DNA of 64,000 nucleotides from Numida meleagris. Its lineage: Eukaryota > Chordata > Aves > Galliformes > Numididae. Location: the NCBI RefSeq assembly GCF_002078875.1, contig NC_034409.1, forward strand, positions 103,139,226 through 103,203,225, in the 5' to 3' direction. The position numbers were made by a program, and so were the translations under genes. Below, piece after piece: positions 1 to 11,500 of the stretch. Numbering within the stretch: the first letter of the stretch is position 1; the number at the start of each line of letters is the position of its first letter. The notes below the pieces were generated by a model. The model was not told the origin of the DNA. It worked only from the letters and a program-made list of their open reading frames with translations, and searched no databases.

Positions 1-2325
1 GGAGGAGCTCTTGTTTCCTTATTTTTTAGGTGTGTACAAGGTGTGTCAGAAGGCGCCCGGTGCTGGCCAGGAGGAACAATTATTTGCTGCGCCTTCTGGT
101 TGGTCGAGTTTTTTGTTTCTTCATTTGGTGATCTTTTTATTTTTTTTTTTTTTATTTTTTTATTTTTCAAGTGGAGAAAGCTTCTTGTCAAAAGAAAAAA
201 AATGCATAAATCTCAACCGGCACCTTTCAAACGTAGACCGTTCTCTTGGTGATTCTCACAGCACTATTGGGAAAGAGGGGATGTTAAGTCACCAAAGGAA
301 ACAGCCGTGTGTATTTTCGCCCTAAGCAGCCAACAGAATTGCTCACTGATGTTCTGAATTAGCAAATATCTCTTTCCCGGGGCCATTATGAGAGGATGTA
401 CTAGAAACCAAGTAACACAGCTGACCAAGAAGTCTCTGAAGTTGCAGTCTTTTGTGTTTATACTTTTGAAATATCTCCATTGTGATGCAAATGCTGATTT
501 TCAATCAAAAATATCTCTTTCTCCCTGTGAAAACTGTTGTAGGAAGTAAGCTTAACTCCAAATGTTCCTATTGAAGGTTCAGATTTCTTTTCGCCCTTGT
601 TTTCTGCAAAACAGTGAAAATGGTCAGCATGGAACGAGCCGCTTTTCTGTTTATTCAAGACCTGACAGTTCCCAGCTTCTATCATTTACACTCCAACTGC
701 CCAGATTTTTCAAATATCTTTAATTCATCATCATGAGCATTTCAGGGCAGTACATGTGGGTGGGGAGTGCAGTGGAAGCCGAGCGTTGGTTACTTTTATT
801 CTCCTCTTACAATCAAAGTCCTCTCTCACAGTTTCATCGAAAGATTTCCCCGTGAGAGGACAGCCATGTAAATTATATCTCGAAAGGCAGAATAACTGAA
901 TGAAACGCGTACGCGCAGGGATGGTGTGCCATGCATTCGTTAAACTGCAGGCTTATTAGTAAACGTGTATATCTTTTTATGAGGCTGAGGGTCTGCAACA
1001 TCAGCCACTGAAAATTTCCAAAAAGGGTTTTAGCAGAGGCGGCCGATACCTCTCCCGAGGATTTTGATGCCTTTCATCTGTATCGGGTTAGAAGTGTTTT
1101 TACTGTATCCCTCTCGATGCAGTTCTGAAGAAACATTTCTCCTGCCAAAATACACACACAGCCCGGGATTAAAAGGGCTGAAACCTACCACCAAGTTCTT
1201 AACGCCCTCCCACAATCATTAGACTAAATCCGCCGTCATTCCAGATTCATTTTTCCCTTATTCATCTGTCCAACTAATTCCTGCTGCATTCACTGGGCTT
1301 ACATCTTAATCTTTTCTGTTACATAGAGAATACATAATGAAAAGCTGCATTTTCTGGGTACATGCACACATTTGGAGCGGATGAACCATATGTGAAGTGA
1401 CATACAATACTGAATGGAGGCTGAATGGTGTCCAGTGCTAAAAACAGTGCAAGTCCAGGAACAAAAAGCAGGAGAACAAGAGCCCTGCGCTGGGCTCGCC
1501 TCGCCTGAACACCAGGGGATTCGCCGCTAAAACATGGGTATAATTTCACTGTTTTCACTCACACAAGCTGTGGGAAAGGAGTCACCATCTGATGTTTGAT
1601 TGTGCTGGATATGTTTTTGGCAGTGGCCTTGTATTCCACAGCAGAAAAAAAGGGGGGGAAGAGAAAGGGGCTGCATTCGTCGCCTTGAATCCGGCGTCTG
1701 GCGGGGAGGAGTCCCTGACTGCTGGCCACCTGAAGGCAGGACAAGGCCCCCTCCCCTGCCCTTTCCCCTCCTTGCAGCTCTACCACACCCTGGGAGAAGG
1801 AAACTGGCCCCATGGCCATGGCCTGTGCTGTCAGGCCCTGCTAAAGTGGGGTGTGCTGAGGGGAGAGAAGCCATGAGGGAGTTCTGCCTCAGAGACCACA
1901 GGCATGGCCACACAGTGCGGGGTGTGCAAGTAAACCCCTAGGCCCTGAGCACCGCACGGCTGGAGGGGAGTCAGTGACCAGGCAGGGAAATCATCCGTCT
2001 GAAACCCCTCTTCCCATTGTAACCTGTAATTTAAAAGCAAAATGTAAAATCTCTCCCATGAGGAGAGAGGGTCCAGCTAAGAAAAGACACCACTGTCCAT
2101 CTTTCCTTGACTTCCACAGGACAGCCCTGTGCCACAAAGAAGAGCCAATGTGGGCAGGATTTCCCTGGGTACACTGAGCTTATCTCCGCAGCTCAAATTC
2201 TGCTTGGCTTGAGCTGGCATCAGCCCCCAGCCCAGTGTCACACAGTGTCCCCTCTGCCAGCCCTGTCAGGGGAATGGGAACCTGCTGGACAGGATATTGG
2301 GAAGGAGAGGCCTGGTGCCCAGCTT
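1..2325. other. Intergenic, no gene seen
   Basis: Mixed-composition sequence with a T-rich stretch at about 130-170 and small CG-containing spots (905-930). The overlapping short frames at 1527-1941 on both strands reflect GC-rich sequence and show no known domain. Confidence 0.7.
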
Positions 2326-2590
2326 AGAATCGCAGAATCACAGAATATCCCAAGTTGGAAGGGACCTACAAGGACCATCGAGTCCAGCCCCAGGCTCCAC
2401 ACAGCACCTCCCAAAGTTCAAATCCTAAATCTGACTGTTATCCAGACTCTCCTTGAACCCCGTCACTCAGGGCCGTGCCCACTGCCGTGGGCAGCCTGTT
2501 CCATGCCCACCAGCCTCTGGTGCAGACCCTTTCCCTAACCCCCAGTTGCCCCTCCCCTGATGCAGCTCCATGCAGTTCCCTCTGGTTCTA
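2326..2590 (-). mobile_element. CR1 LINE 3' fragment
   Basis: The left edge has octamer-type AGAATC/ACAGAATC repeats followed by the typical AGTTGGAAGGGACC and GAGTCCAGCCC of a reversed CR1 3' end. It continues with GGGCAGCCTGTTCCATGCCCACC. It is truncated before any reverse-transcriptase coding part. Confidence 0.9.
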
Positions 2591-5564
2591 CCATTTCTTC
2601 TCCCATTAAAGAGGTCTTAACTTAGTAAGGTTGGGGTATCTTCCAAAACTGTTATAAGTTGCAAGAAGAAAAATATATCCCCAAATTCTCAAATGGTGTC
2701 TGACCATCTCTCAGCACACGTAGTGGAGTCTCCAAAAGTGGCAGTGAATGGCAATCACACTAACCTGTCCAGATGAAAATGTCTGCAGGTGTTCCTGGAG
2801 GGCTGTACACCACTCCTGGTGCTTCCTTCCTGACCTGGAGGCAGCTTTGCTGAGGATGAAGAGAAGGAGGAGGAGGAAAGGAGACTTTGCGCAGTTTCGG
2901 TGTGGAGGAGTCGGGTGTTTTTCAGAAGGCAGAGGCCGGCTCCATTGTGCGTGCTGTGGTTTCTCCAGCAGGTGGAGATATCAAAACAGTCTTGTGTGTC
3001 CAACCAGAACACTTTCAAAACAAAGCAAAATCTGAAAATTTCTGGCAATTCCAACAATAGAAACTTTCAAGAAGGTCGCTAGGAAAAAAGCAAGCACAGA
3101 ACCTGCAGTTTTTCTAGCAGCTACCCAACCGTCCCCTTCATGGGCAAGTGATGCCATACCTCTCACTGGCAGAGAGATACATTGTGTGGAGGAATGAATC
3201 CTTTTTTTTTTTTTTTTTACATAGGATGTAGTGGGCTAATGGAAGCATATAATTACTGTGTTAGTATCAGGGAGCAATATAGCTGCAATAAATTAAGACT
3301 GCTTTGCAATTAGAATGATGAACACAGCTGTGGAGACAAATGGCATATGTGCTAATTAAATAATTTGTCACTTGACTGTTAAGCAAACAATACAGCCTCT
3401 TTACATTACAAACTACCATCTCTAGAATGGCACGATGGCCTATTAACAAAATGGAAGGAACAGATTGCATTGCCATGTTTGTCTGATAGCAACTGCGAAT
3501 GCAGGGCAAAGGTGGCATATTGAAAAAACTAACATTAGTTTTTAAAATATCACAGACTTTCACGTGAGGGAACGGCAGAGTTCCCTGGAAATAATCCCGT
3601 TAATGCACATATAGCTACAGTACCTAATGATTCATTACCAGCAATCGCTGGCCTTTTGTTTCACATTAAATGAACTGGGCATTTGCCATCCAGTGACTGT
3701 CAGAGAACAGTAGAAAGTAATGACAGGATGTGGTTGTACAAGTTCCTTTCATCCCAGCAGCTCTCAAAAGCCATTTGCAAATGTTTATAGGGGCAGCTTT
3801 TCTGCACGAACCAGCCCTCCAAGCGGGCGAGCGGCGTCCCACCTTGAGAAGCGCCTGGCAAAACCTGGGGACCCAGGCAGGTTTGCGGGGAGATTACCAG
3901 CAGCATGCTGCAGCACACAGCAACCCCGATTTGTGAGGTTGACGTCAGATTTATATAAAACATCAAGGCAGGGTTTGAGGGTGCACTGGCGGAAGTTGTG
4001 GCTGGGTTTTGGGACCGAAATACAAACTCTGCCTCGCTCACAGGGCTCTCCTCGCAGGAGGAACAGCCTGCACATAACAGATGTTTCCCATGTCTCCGAA
4101 AGCTGTACTCGAAAGTGCTTAGTTACTATGGTGCTGGAGGTGGCATTAGACTTTACGCAGACCAAAAGAGCGGTTTGGGAACGTGGGCAACTTCCTCTGC
4201 CACTGAAAACCCCACAGTAGCTGGCTATCCTCACGTCCCTCCCTTCAACACGAAATGCTTCTGCTGTGGAGATTTGGGGTTTGTGCAATCTCAGATCATT
4301 TTATGAACATGCTGGTGCTGTAGAAACCAAGCTGGGTTCACTCGCCATCCCCCACAGAGGCTGACCCAAAATAAAGAGAAAAATAACTGAGACACCAAGG
4401 CTGCAAGAGTGTGAAATACGCGAAGAAGGGGAAACTGCTCCGTTTAAAAGGCCTCATCATGAAAAAAATGTGTGGAATTATTATAGAATTGTAATAATAA
4501 TGATAGAAATCATTCTATTATAGGAGACGCTGGCTGCTGAAATGACATCTGCCTTGTTTCTCCTTGCTAGCCCGGCTTCAAGTTGCTTGTAAGCTGCGCT
4601 CATCCCGGGGTCTGGGGAGCAGAAGGATGAAGTTAGGAGCAAAAAACAGCGATGCCTTAATCCAAGCGGGGAAGGCAGGGAATCTGAGAGCTGTTCTCTA
4701 CTGACAGAAATGCAGAGACTGGACACAGCTAAGCTGCAGCAGTGCTTCTTTAAGTGTGGACGAAAACATGTGATGGTTTTGCCTGTTTGTCCTGTGAGGA
4801 AATCTGGCAGTGTCAGTATTTTCATAACAAAAGATCAGTGAGATGTGTTTGTTTATTCTGTCGCACAGTTGTATACCCATACAAACAACTGTAACAATTT
4901 TAAGATCAGCCTGCAGGAATTTTGTTTTCCCAGCAAAGATTTATTGCTAAGAGTTCTAAGCATGCAACACCCCAAGTTCACTATGTTTCTCCTATGTGTT
5001 TTATTTGATTCTTCTTAAGAAAACTGCAACAAATGAGTGCGCTTTTGTATTGCCTTCCATATTTTTGAAGATCCTAATAACAAAAAAATATATTTATTAT
5101 TATTATGTGTGATAGAAGCACAATTAGCAACAATAATAATATTTACTTGAAAGTCCCCTTTGGCATCTAGGTGCCTCTGTGTTTGAGATTTTGCTACAGC
5201 TCTAAAAGCTGGGATGCTGGGCTCAGCAGGGTTGGAGGACTGGTGCACAAATGACACCAGCTGATTTCTGCAGGTTTGGTAATGAAACGGATTTGCAGCC
5301 CTGCCACCAGTAGTCTGCTTTACTTCTTCATCTGGGCTACATATACAGAGTTTGCTCCAGCTGCAGGTAAGCTCTCTTGGAGCTCAGAAACACAAGGTAT
5401 GACCTGTTTTCACCACTTTCCACCATGCCTTAGATCTGCAGGATCCAAACTGTCCTTGCTTGTTCCCTTCTGCTGTTGACATAGGAAAACATGCTCTAGG
5501 CCTTCCCTCAGTCTTCCCAGGAAGGAAATGGGTAACAAGCAAAACACTCAACCTTGTCCATGGC
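2591..5564. other. Intergenic, with one regulatory-looking AT-rich stretch
   Basis: No gene recognised. A T17 run lies at 3202-3218. The part 3230-3560 is AT-rich with GCTAATTAAATAATT and CATATG and reads like conserved non-coding DNA. At 4480-4520 there is a short ATAATAATGATAG-type AT repeat. Confidence 0.65.
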
Positions 5565-5641
5565 AAAGGGCTTGGATTTAGATGATCTTCAAGGTCCCTA
5601 CTAACTCAAGACATTCTATGATTCTACGATTTTATGATTCT
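5565..5641 (+). mobile_element. CR1 LINE 3' tip
   Basis: A short terminal piece with GATGATCTTCAAGGTCCC and closing ATTCTATGATTCTACG-type octamers. It is severely 5'-truncated. Confidence 0.75.
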
Positions 5642-7837
5642 AAGGGAAATCTCCTCACTTTGCTCATGTGACGTTTAAATGATCATCCTGCAACACAGGG
5701 AGTTGGAGCTGTACATTACCATAAGGCAGAGATCAAGGGATAGTTGTGAATCAGTGTCATTCCTCACTACGAAGTTTTGCCAAAGAGGATGCCTGGTCCC
5801 TCTGCTGCCAGCATCACTGGGTGGTAAGAGTTTATCTTCCATAAAAACTTGGCCAGCCCCATTGTCCTGTAGGGGGATTGGGTGGCTCAAGATACTGCTG
5901 TGACCAGGGGCAGCATGTTTAAGTATTTGGGGCTAATACTGAGTGGTGGGAAAACACTCATCCTACCCCAAGATGTCAGCAGAAACAGCAGCACACAATT
6001 TGAGCTGGTTACATACAGATGTTAAGCTGTTCCATTTGCTCTAAAACAACAGGTCACAATTCTCCCTGGCCCAATATTCAATATTTTCTGCATTGCTAAG
6101 CACAGCTGTCCATGTTTCTAGCGTCTTTAATGACCAATTTTCTTCTTTCTAACCACCAGGAGCATGCCTGTGCACTTCCACCTCCTGTGTCTTCCATAGC
6201 CATCTCAGATTTGTGTGCCAAGCAATGGGAAGTGCTATATGAACCCAATGAAAAAACTCACAGGCTGAAGGTACTTACGTGAGACACTGGAGAAAGACAG
6301 AGTGTTGGCAATATTTTTCCCTCCCTTATTTAAGAGGGAGTGATTACAAGAATAATACAGCATGCACATAAAATACTGCCTACTTACTGTGTATATCTGC
6401 TCTTCCACAAGTTTTTATATAGTGTCAAAGTAAGGTATAGAGTGAAAGCCTGGCTGTTTGGGAATCAGTGGTAAAATTCCCACTGGTTTGCACAAAAGCA
6501 TTTCACACACTGTTTCCACTGGGAATCAAACTGCCTATTCAGAGAGCAGCCAGAGAAAACAGCAGTATTTGGACCATCTGGGGACAGAAAATGAGGCCTG
6601 CTCTGACTAGCCGTGTGGCTCTGCTGGCCACCACCACACAGGAGCGGGAGGAGAGAAGACTAAGGACAGCATGGTGCTAGAGCCACGCAGGCAGAGGGGG
6701 AAAGTACTCCTTATAAAGACATTTTCTGATGATTATTTTGGGAAACCTTCTGGTAATCCCCAGTCAATCTGCATGCTAATAGAGGTCATTTGCCAAAGCA
6801 GAATACTGGGAAAAGCTTTGCATAATAAGAACGTTAGTTTGATTTGATACTAAAACTTTTCTACCGCTCAATCAAATCCAATGTTGAATTTCTGGAAAAA
6901 AAAAAAGGTATTGAATGCAGAAGTGAAAGTGGACACAGTTTAAGTGAGTTCTTTTTGATCAATTAGACCTTTCCGTGATGTCATCTTTATTACTCATTCT
7001 AATGAGATGGGTGTTGTAAAAAGGATTGGGGAGTGAAATCCATTGATAATCTCCTTAGCGCTGTGGATAATATACAAGGTTTCTCCCCCACATTGAGAGC
7101 TCTAAGCTGTTCTAATATACTTTAAGACTTCTCAGTATCTCCCTATTCTTAAAGGAAGATGATTTTCCTTTTTATGATGGGATGTAGATTTGTTCACTCT
7201 CTCTGAATAATTCTGTCAGAGATTTACAGCTGCCCTCAGTCGTTTTTATTCACTGCTGTACTTTTTGTGCACAAAAGCCATGGTTTAACCCCAGATAAAT
7301 GCTATCTGCTGCAAGGCTTTTTGAGTGTGCTAAAGATGTAGAAGCAAGTGCAGCTGCAAGCTTCCTTCTCAAGCCTCAGAGCTACATTAAACTAATTTAA
7401 GTACCTAGGCAAATATGCTGAAACTCTTCTGCTGAGGAGTGTTCGGGAGGAGAATGGAATTTCTGGTTGAGTATTTGCACAGCACTTCCTCAGTCTGAAA
7501 CGAGTGTTCAAGATTATAATCAGGCTGTGTTAGCCACCACTTAGGTCTCTCTCTATTTTAAGAGATGCATAACAAAGTGATAAAAGCTTTAAAAGAAGCA
7601 AATTATTGACTCTTGGACTGGGGTGTCTTTGCCCTTCAGGCTGACATCAGACCTTCCCATGAGTCAGTAAGAAAAAGAAATCTAGCAAGTTTTCAAAGCT
7701 ATCTAGAAAATATAAATTAAAATAAAACATGATTATGTGAAATAAAGAGATGTAAATTTCCAAACTACTGAGGTAAAATTAAATTGATTACTTGAATATA
7801 TGCAAGAAAGAAAGGGAAAGAAATCAAGCAAGAGTGC
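5642..7837. other. Intergenic, no gene seen
   Basis: AT-rich, without frames above 75 codons and without recognisable repeats. The stretch 6720-7260 has many homeodomain-type cores (AATTAG, TAATGAG, TAATTT) but no pattern strong enough for a call. Confidence 0.65.
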
Positions 7838-8537
7838 AAGGCTCAACGTCTGGATAGAGATTAGTGACGAGTGGTGTCCCCCAGGGGTCAGTGCTGGGAC
7901 CAATACTCTTTAAGATCTTCATCAATGGCATTGATAGTGGGGTCAAGTGCACTCTCAACAAGTTTGCTGATGACACCAACCTGTGGGGTGCAGTCGACAC
8001 ACCAGAGGGATGAGATGCCATCCAGAGGGACCTAGACAGGCTTGAGAAGTGGGCCCAGGTGAACCTCATGAGGTTCAACAAATCCAAATGCAAGATCTTG
8101 CACCTTGGTCAAGGCAACGCTCACTACCAGTACAAGCTGGGGAATGAAAGGATTGAGTTCAGCCGTGCCGAAAAAGACATGGGGGTATTGGTGGATGGAA
8201 AGCTGGGCATGAGCCAGCAATGTGCTCTCGCAGCCCAGAAAGCCAACCATACCCTGGGCCGCATCAAAAGAAGCATGGCCAGCAGGTCGAGGGATGTCAT
8301 CCTGCCCCTCTGCTCTGTGCTGGTGAGGCCTCACCTGGAGTACTTCATCCAGATGTGGAGTTCTCAGTACAGGAGAGACGTGGACCTGTTGGAGCACGTC
8401 CAGAGGAAGGCAACAAAAATGATCCAAGGGATGGAACACCTCCCCTACGAGGACAGGCTGAGAGTTGAGGCTGTTCAGCCTGGAGAAGAGGAGGCTCCAA
8501 GGTGACCTGACAGCAGCCTTTCTGTATCTAAAGAGGA
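7838..8537 (+). mobile_element. CR1 LINE fragment with decayed reverse-transcriptase C-terminus
   Basis: This is CR1 ORF2-derived sequence. It starts at the reverse-transcriptase part (GTGTCCCCCAGGGGTCAG, GTTTGCTGATGACACCAAC) that encodes the F-A-D-D-T catalytic box. A 148-codon open frame (8059-8505) reads [23 protein letters not shown] and [20 protein letters not shown], all typical of CR1 polymerase. An in-frame TGA at about 8009 and loss of both ends show it is dead. The 3' UTR and octamers are missing, so it is truncated at both ends. Confidence 0.95.
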
Positions 8538-11500
8538 CCATTAGAAGCATTTTGGAATCTGGTTGCATGACTTAGTGAGAAGAGCTACTGTAGAAGCGGT
8601 GCAGCACTGGGAAAGTGAGGTAAGTGCAGTGAGAGAGTTTCCAGACTCCTGAGGTTTTCCCCAGATTTCACCCAGTTATGGTGTAGCTGTGGATCAAGCC
8701 CACCTAGCTCTGGAATACCCCTCCTATATGGAGCCCCAGGGAGGCTTCCTCTCTGCATGGATACTAACAGTATATTGAGGGCATCATCACAGATAGCCAA
8801 ACAGTGATGAATGAAGTCCGCAACAAAGAGAAAAGAAACTCAAATGTTATCTCTGGAGGATAGGAACAGTATGTTCAGTTCTTAAAGGGCATGAATGAAA
8901 GCCAAACCTGCAAGAAGGCACCTGTCAGCAGGTGATGCCAGCCAAATCAAGAGTTGCACGTCGTTTTTGTGGTAAGAGGTCTTTAAGGGCTGACAGAAAA
9001 ATTTCACATTTTCACATTTCTAAGGCACTGTAATGAAGCTATTCCCACACACACCTAACTCTTTGCAAACTGGACAGCTGGGAAGGTCTTGGTTATATTC
9101 CCATGGTATGTAGCTGCTAGCACAGGTTGGGCAGGGAGGTGACTCTGACTGTCCCCTCCCAGCATGTGTCTTTGCACCCTGGGAGGAAACTGATGAGAAG
9201 ATCAAGCCCTTGATGTCTTGTCACTGCTATCACATCATGACAGGTCTCATATCTTCTCCCAGGCATCTCCTCAGTCCCCACCTTGGGGAGCCAAGTCCTA
9301 CTCTGCTGCTGCAAGAGCGGCAGCAGCATGGTCCAGCATGGCAGGGGCTCTCCCCCACTGTGGCAGCCCCAGCTCCCCTTGGAGAGCTCAGACACTGATC
9401 CAAGTGGGCTCTCCCTTGGGCCCCCCCACTGCCTTGCAGCTCTCATTTGCATCTTGGCAGAGCAGCAGAGCGGCACGCAGCACACCACGATGACTCGATG
9501 TCCTGACCCTGTCTTACACAAATGTCAAGCTGTCCCTGTCTGTACCCCCCATGGCTTGATGGCACTTGCTTTCCTCCTCCAGTGGGACACAGCACAGTCC
9601 TCATGCCTAGAGACATCTAACGGGGAGAAATGCAGCTCCTTGGCCAGCCAAACACAGCCATAACTGGGCTGACTGTTTTCTCTGTTCAGGTCCCTGGGGA
9701 CAATTTTCACCTGCCCTCACTCACCAGTTGTCAGGGTCAGGTGGAGGTGAAGGCTGTGGAGACCTTAGCCCTGGAGTTTCCCGTCCCCAAGGCCCCTCCA
9801 TTAGACTCCTTTCCCCTGTTGTTGAGTGGGGCTCTGTGCACTGGTTTTCTGCTTGGTCACATGAGGTCTTTTTGGATTGCTGCATGCAGATGCAGCTCAG
9901 TGCTTAATTCCACAGAATATTTCAAGAGCAGCTCCCAGGAGCTTTCCACTGCTGCATTGGAGTCAATGCCATCTTTTCTCTGACAAGCCACGGACATTCC
10001 TCCAACAGCACCAAAGGAGGACATGTCTCTGTTGGTCCTCACCACCACATCTTTGCAGCAGACATCCTTGGTGTTCATGCCAGTCTGTCCTGCAGGGGTC
10101 CAGGCAAGCACCTTCGAGTCACCCCTCGCCACACAAGCAGCTCCAGCAAAGGCGGTGAAACCACTGCTCATCCAAGGGTTGTTAAAGGCTGACAGGGCTC
10201 ACGGGTCCAGCCGGTGACCCAACTGTCACCACAGTGGACAGCAAGACAAGGCAAGAGCTTTCCATCAGTTTAGAGGCTAAAACACAACAGACAACCACTT
10301 ATTTTTATCATTGACCAATAACTGTGGTATTGTCTGCTGGGTATAAATGCCACACTGTTCCATGACAGGCTTTGCCTTGTCCTCTTTCCAGATAATTTCT
10401 ATCAAATGAAGAAGATAAATCTGACAGTGAGCATTTCTGGTAAAAGGTTTGCAAAGTGCACGATGCAGCCCGAGGAGCAGAACCCACGAGATTTCCTTAG
10501 GTGGTGTCCCCATTAGATCAATTCCAGACATGCACAGCTTCCAGAAGAGGCTGAAGTCTTCGTGGTAAAACATCGACATCCCCTGTGTGTTCTCGGAGCT
10601 GACTTGGAGGGGATGAAATGCTGTTAGTAGGAATCAGCTGCCATACCTGTAAAACCACCCAGGTGCAGGATCCCCTCAGAAACAGGTCCAGCCTTGGTGT
10701 GAGGAGCAGCCCTATATCAGGGTGGTGGGCTTCAAGAGTATCCTGCCCACCCCAGGGCTACCCCAGTCCCACCAGGCCCATCAGGTGGTGGAAACCTCAT
10801 CCAGGCCTGGCACTCCAGGCCTGCCTGCTGGAGGATCCCAGGAAGTACCGCTCCTTTGGGGGACAACCAGAAATGAAGGCTCCTTTCTGTGGAAAATGCC
10901 AAGTGTTTCGCATCTGCCAGACTGAACACGTTTCCTCCACCTCTCCCAAGCACCCCTCCCCATGGCCATGGACTCTTGTGGCTTTTTCAATAGTTGTTTT
11001 CTTTCTGCTTAAAACAGGGCTGCTTCTCTGCACGCAGAAAGGCTCTGTTTGTGGGGTGCAGCTGCATTTCAAAGGTACATTGTTGGTGAGTTATGAATTT
11101 GCATGCCTTTACTAATGTGTGGAAACAGGAGAATTCTTTTGCTTTTTAATCGAAATTGATGTTATTCCTCTGCCAGTGGTACCCGAGGAACCGTTTTGTT
11201 CCATTTCCTCTCCTTTCATGCAGCCCTATTTATGTTTGGATCTGGTTTGCTGCCACTAAGCATCATTGTCATTACCACCAGTGTCTAAGGCCTGGCCAAG
11301 TCCAGCAGCTGTGTGTTTAATGCCTACCCTGGCTAAGGTTTATTTCCTTGACAACATGTTCTTGTGCGAAGCAACTTTCCTGCCTTCAAGAAGAAAGAGA
11401 GTAAGAAAGAAAAAGTCCCCTTCCAGCCTTTCTTTTCCTCTTTCTTCCTTTTTTATCTGGGGGATGGCAGTGGGTGCTGGGGCATGAATGAAGGGGCTAC

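Noticed and set aside
8059..8505. 148-codon frame as a possible host gene
   Set aside because: The sequence is the C-terminus of CR1 reverse transcriptase in a truncated element.
10653..10661. AACCACCCA as a GLI site (also at 48303)
   Set aside because: It has a mismatch to GACCACCCA, occurs by chance at this frequency, and has no supporting SOX or homeodomain cluster at 10653.
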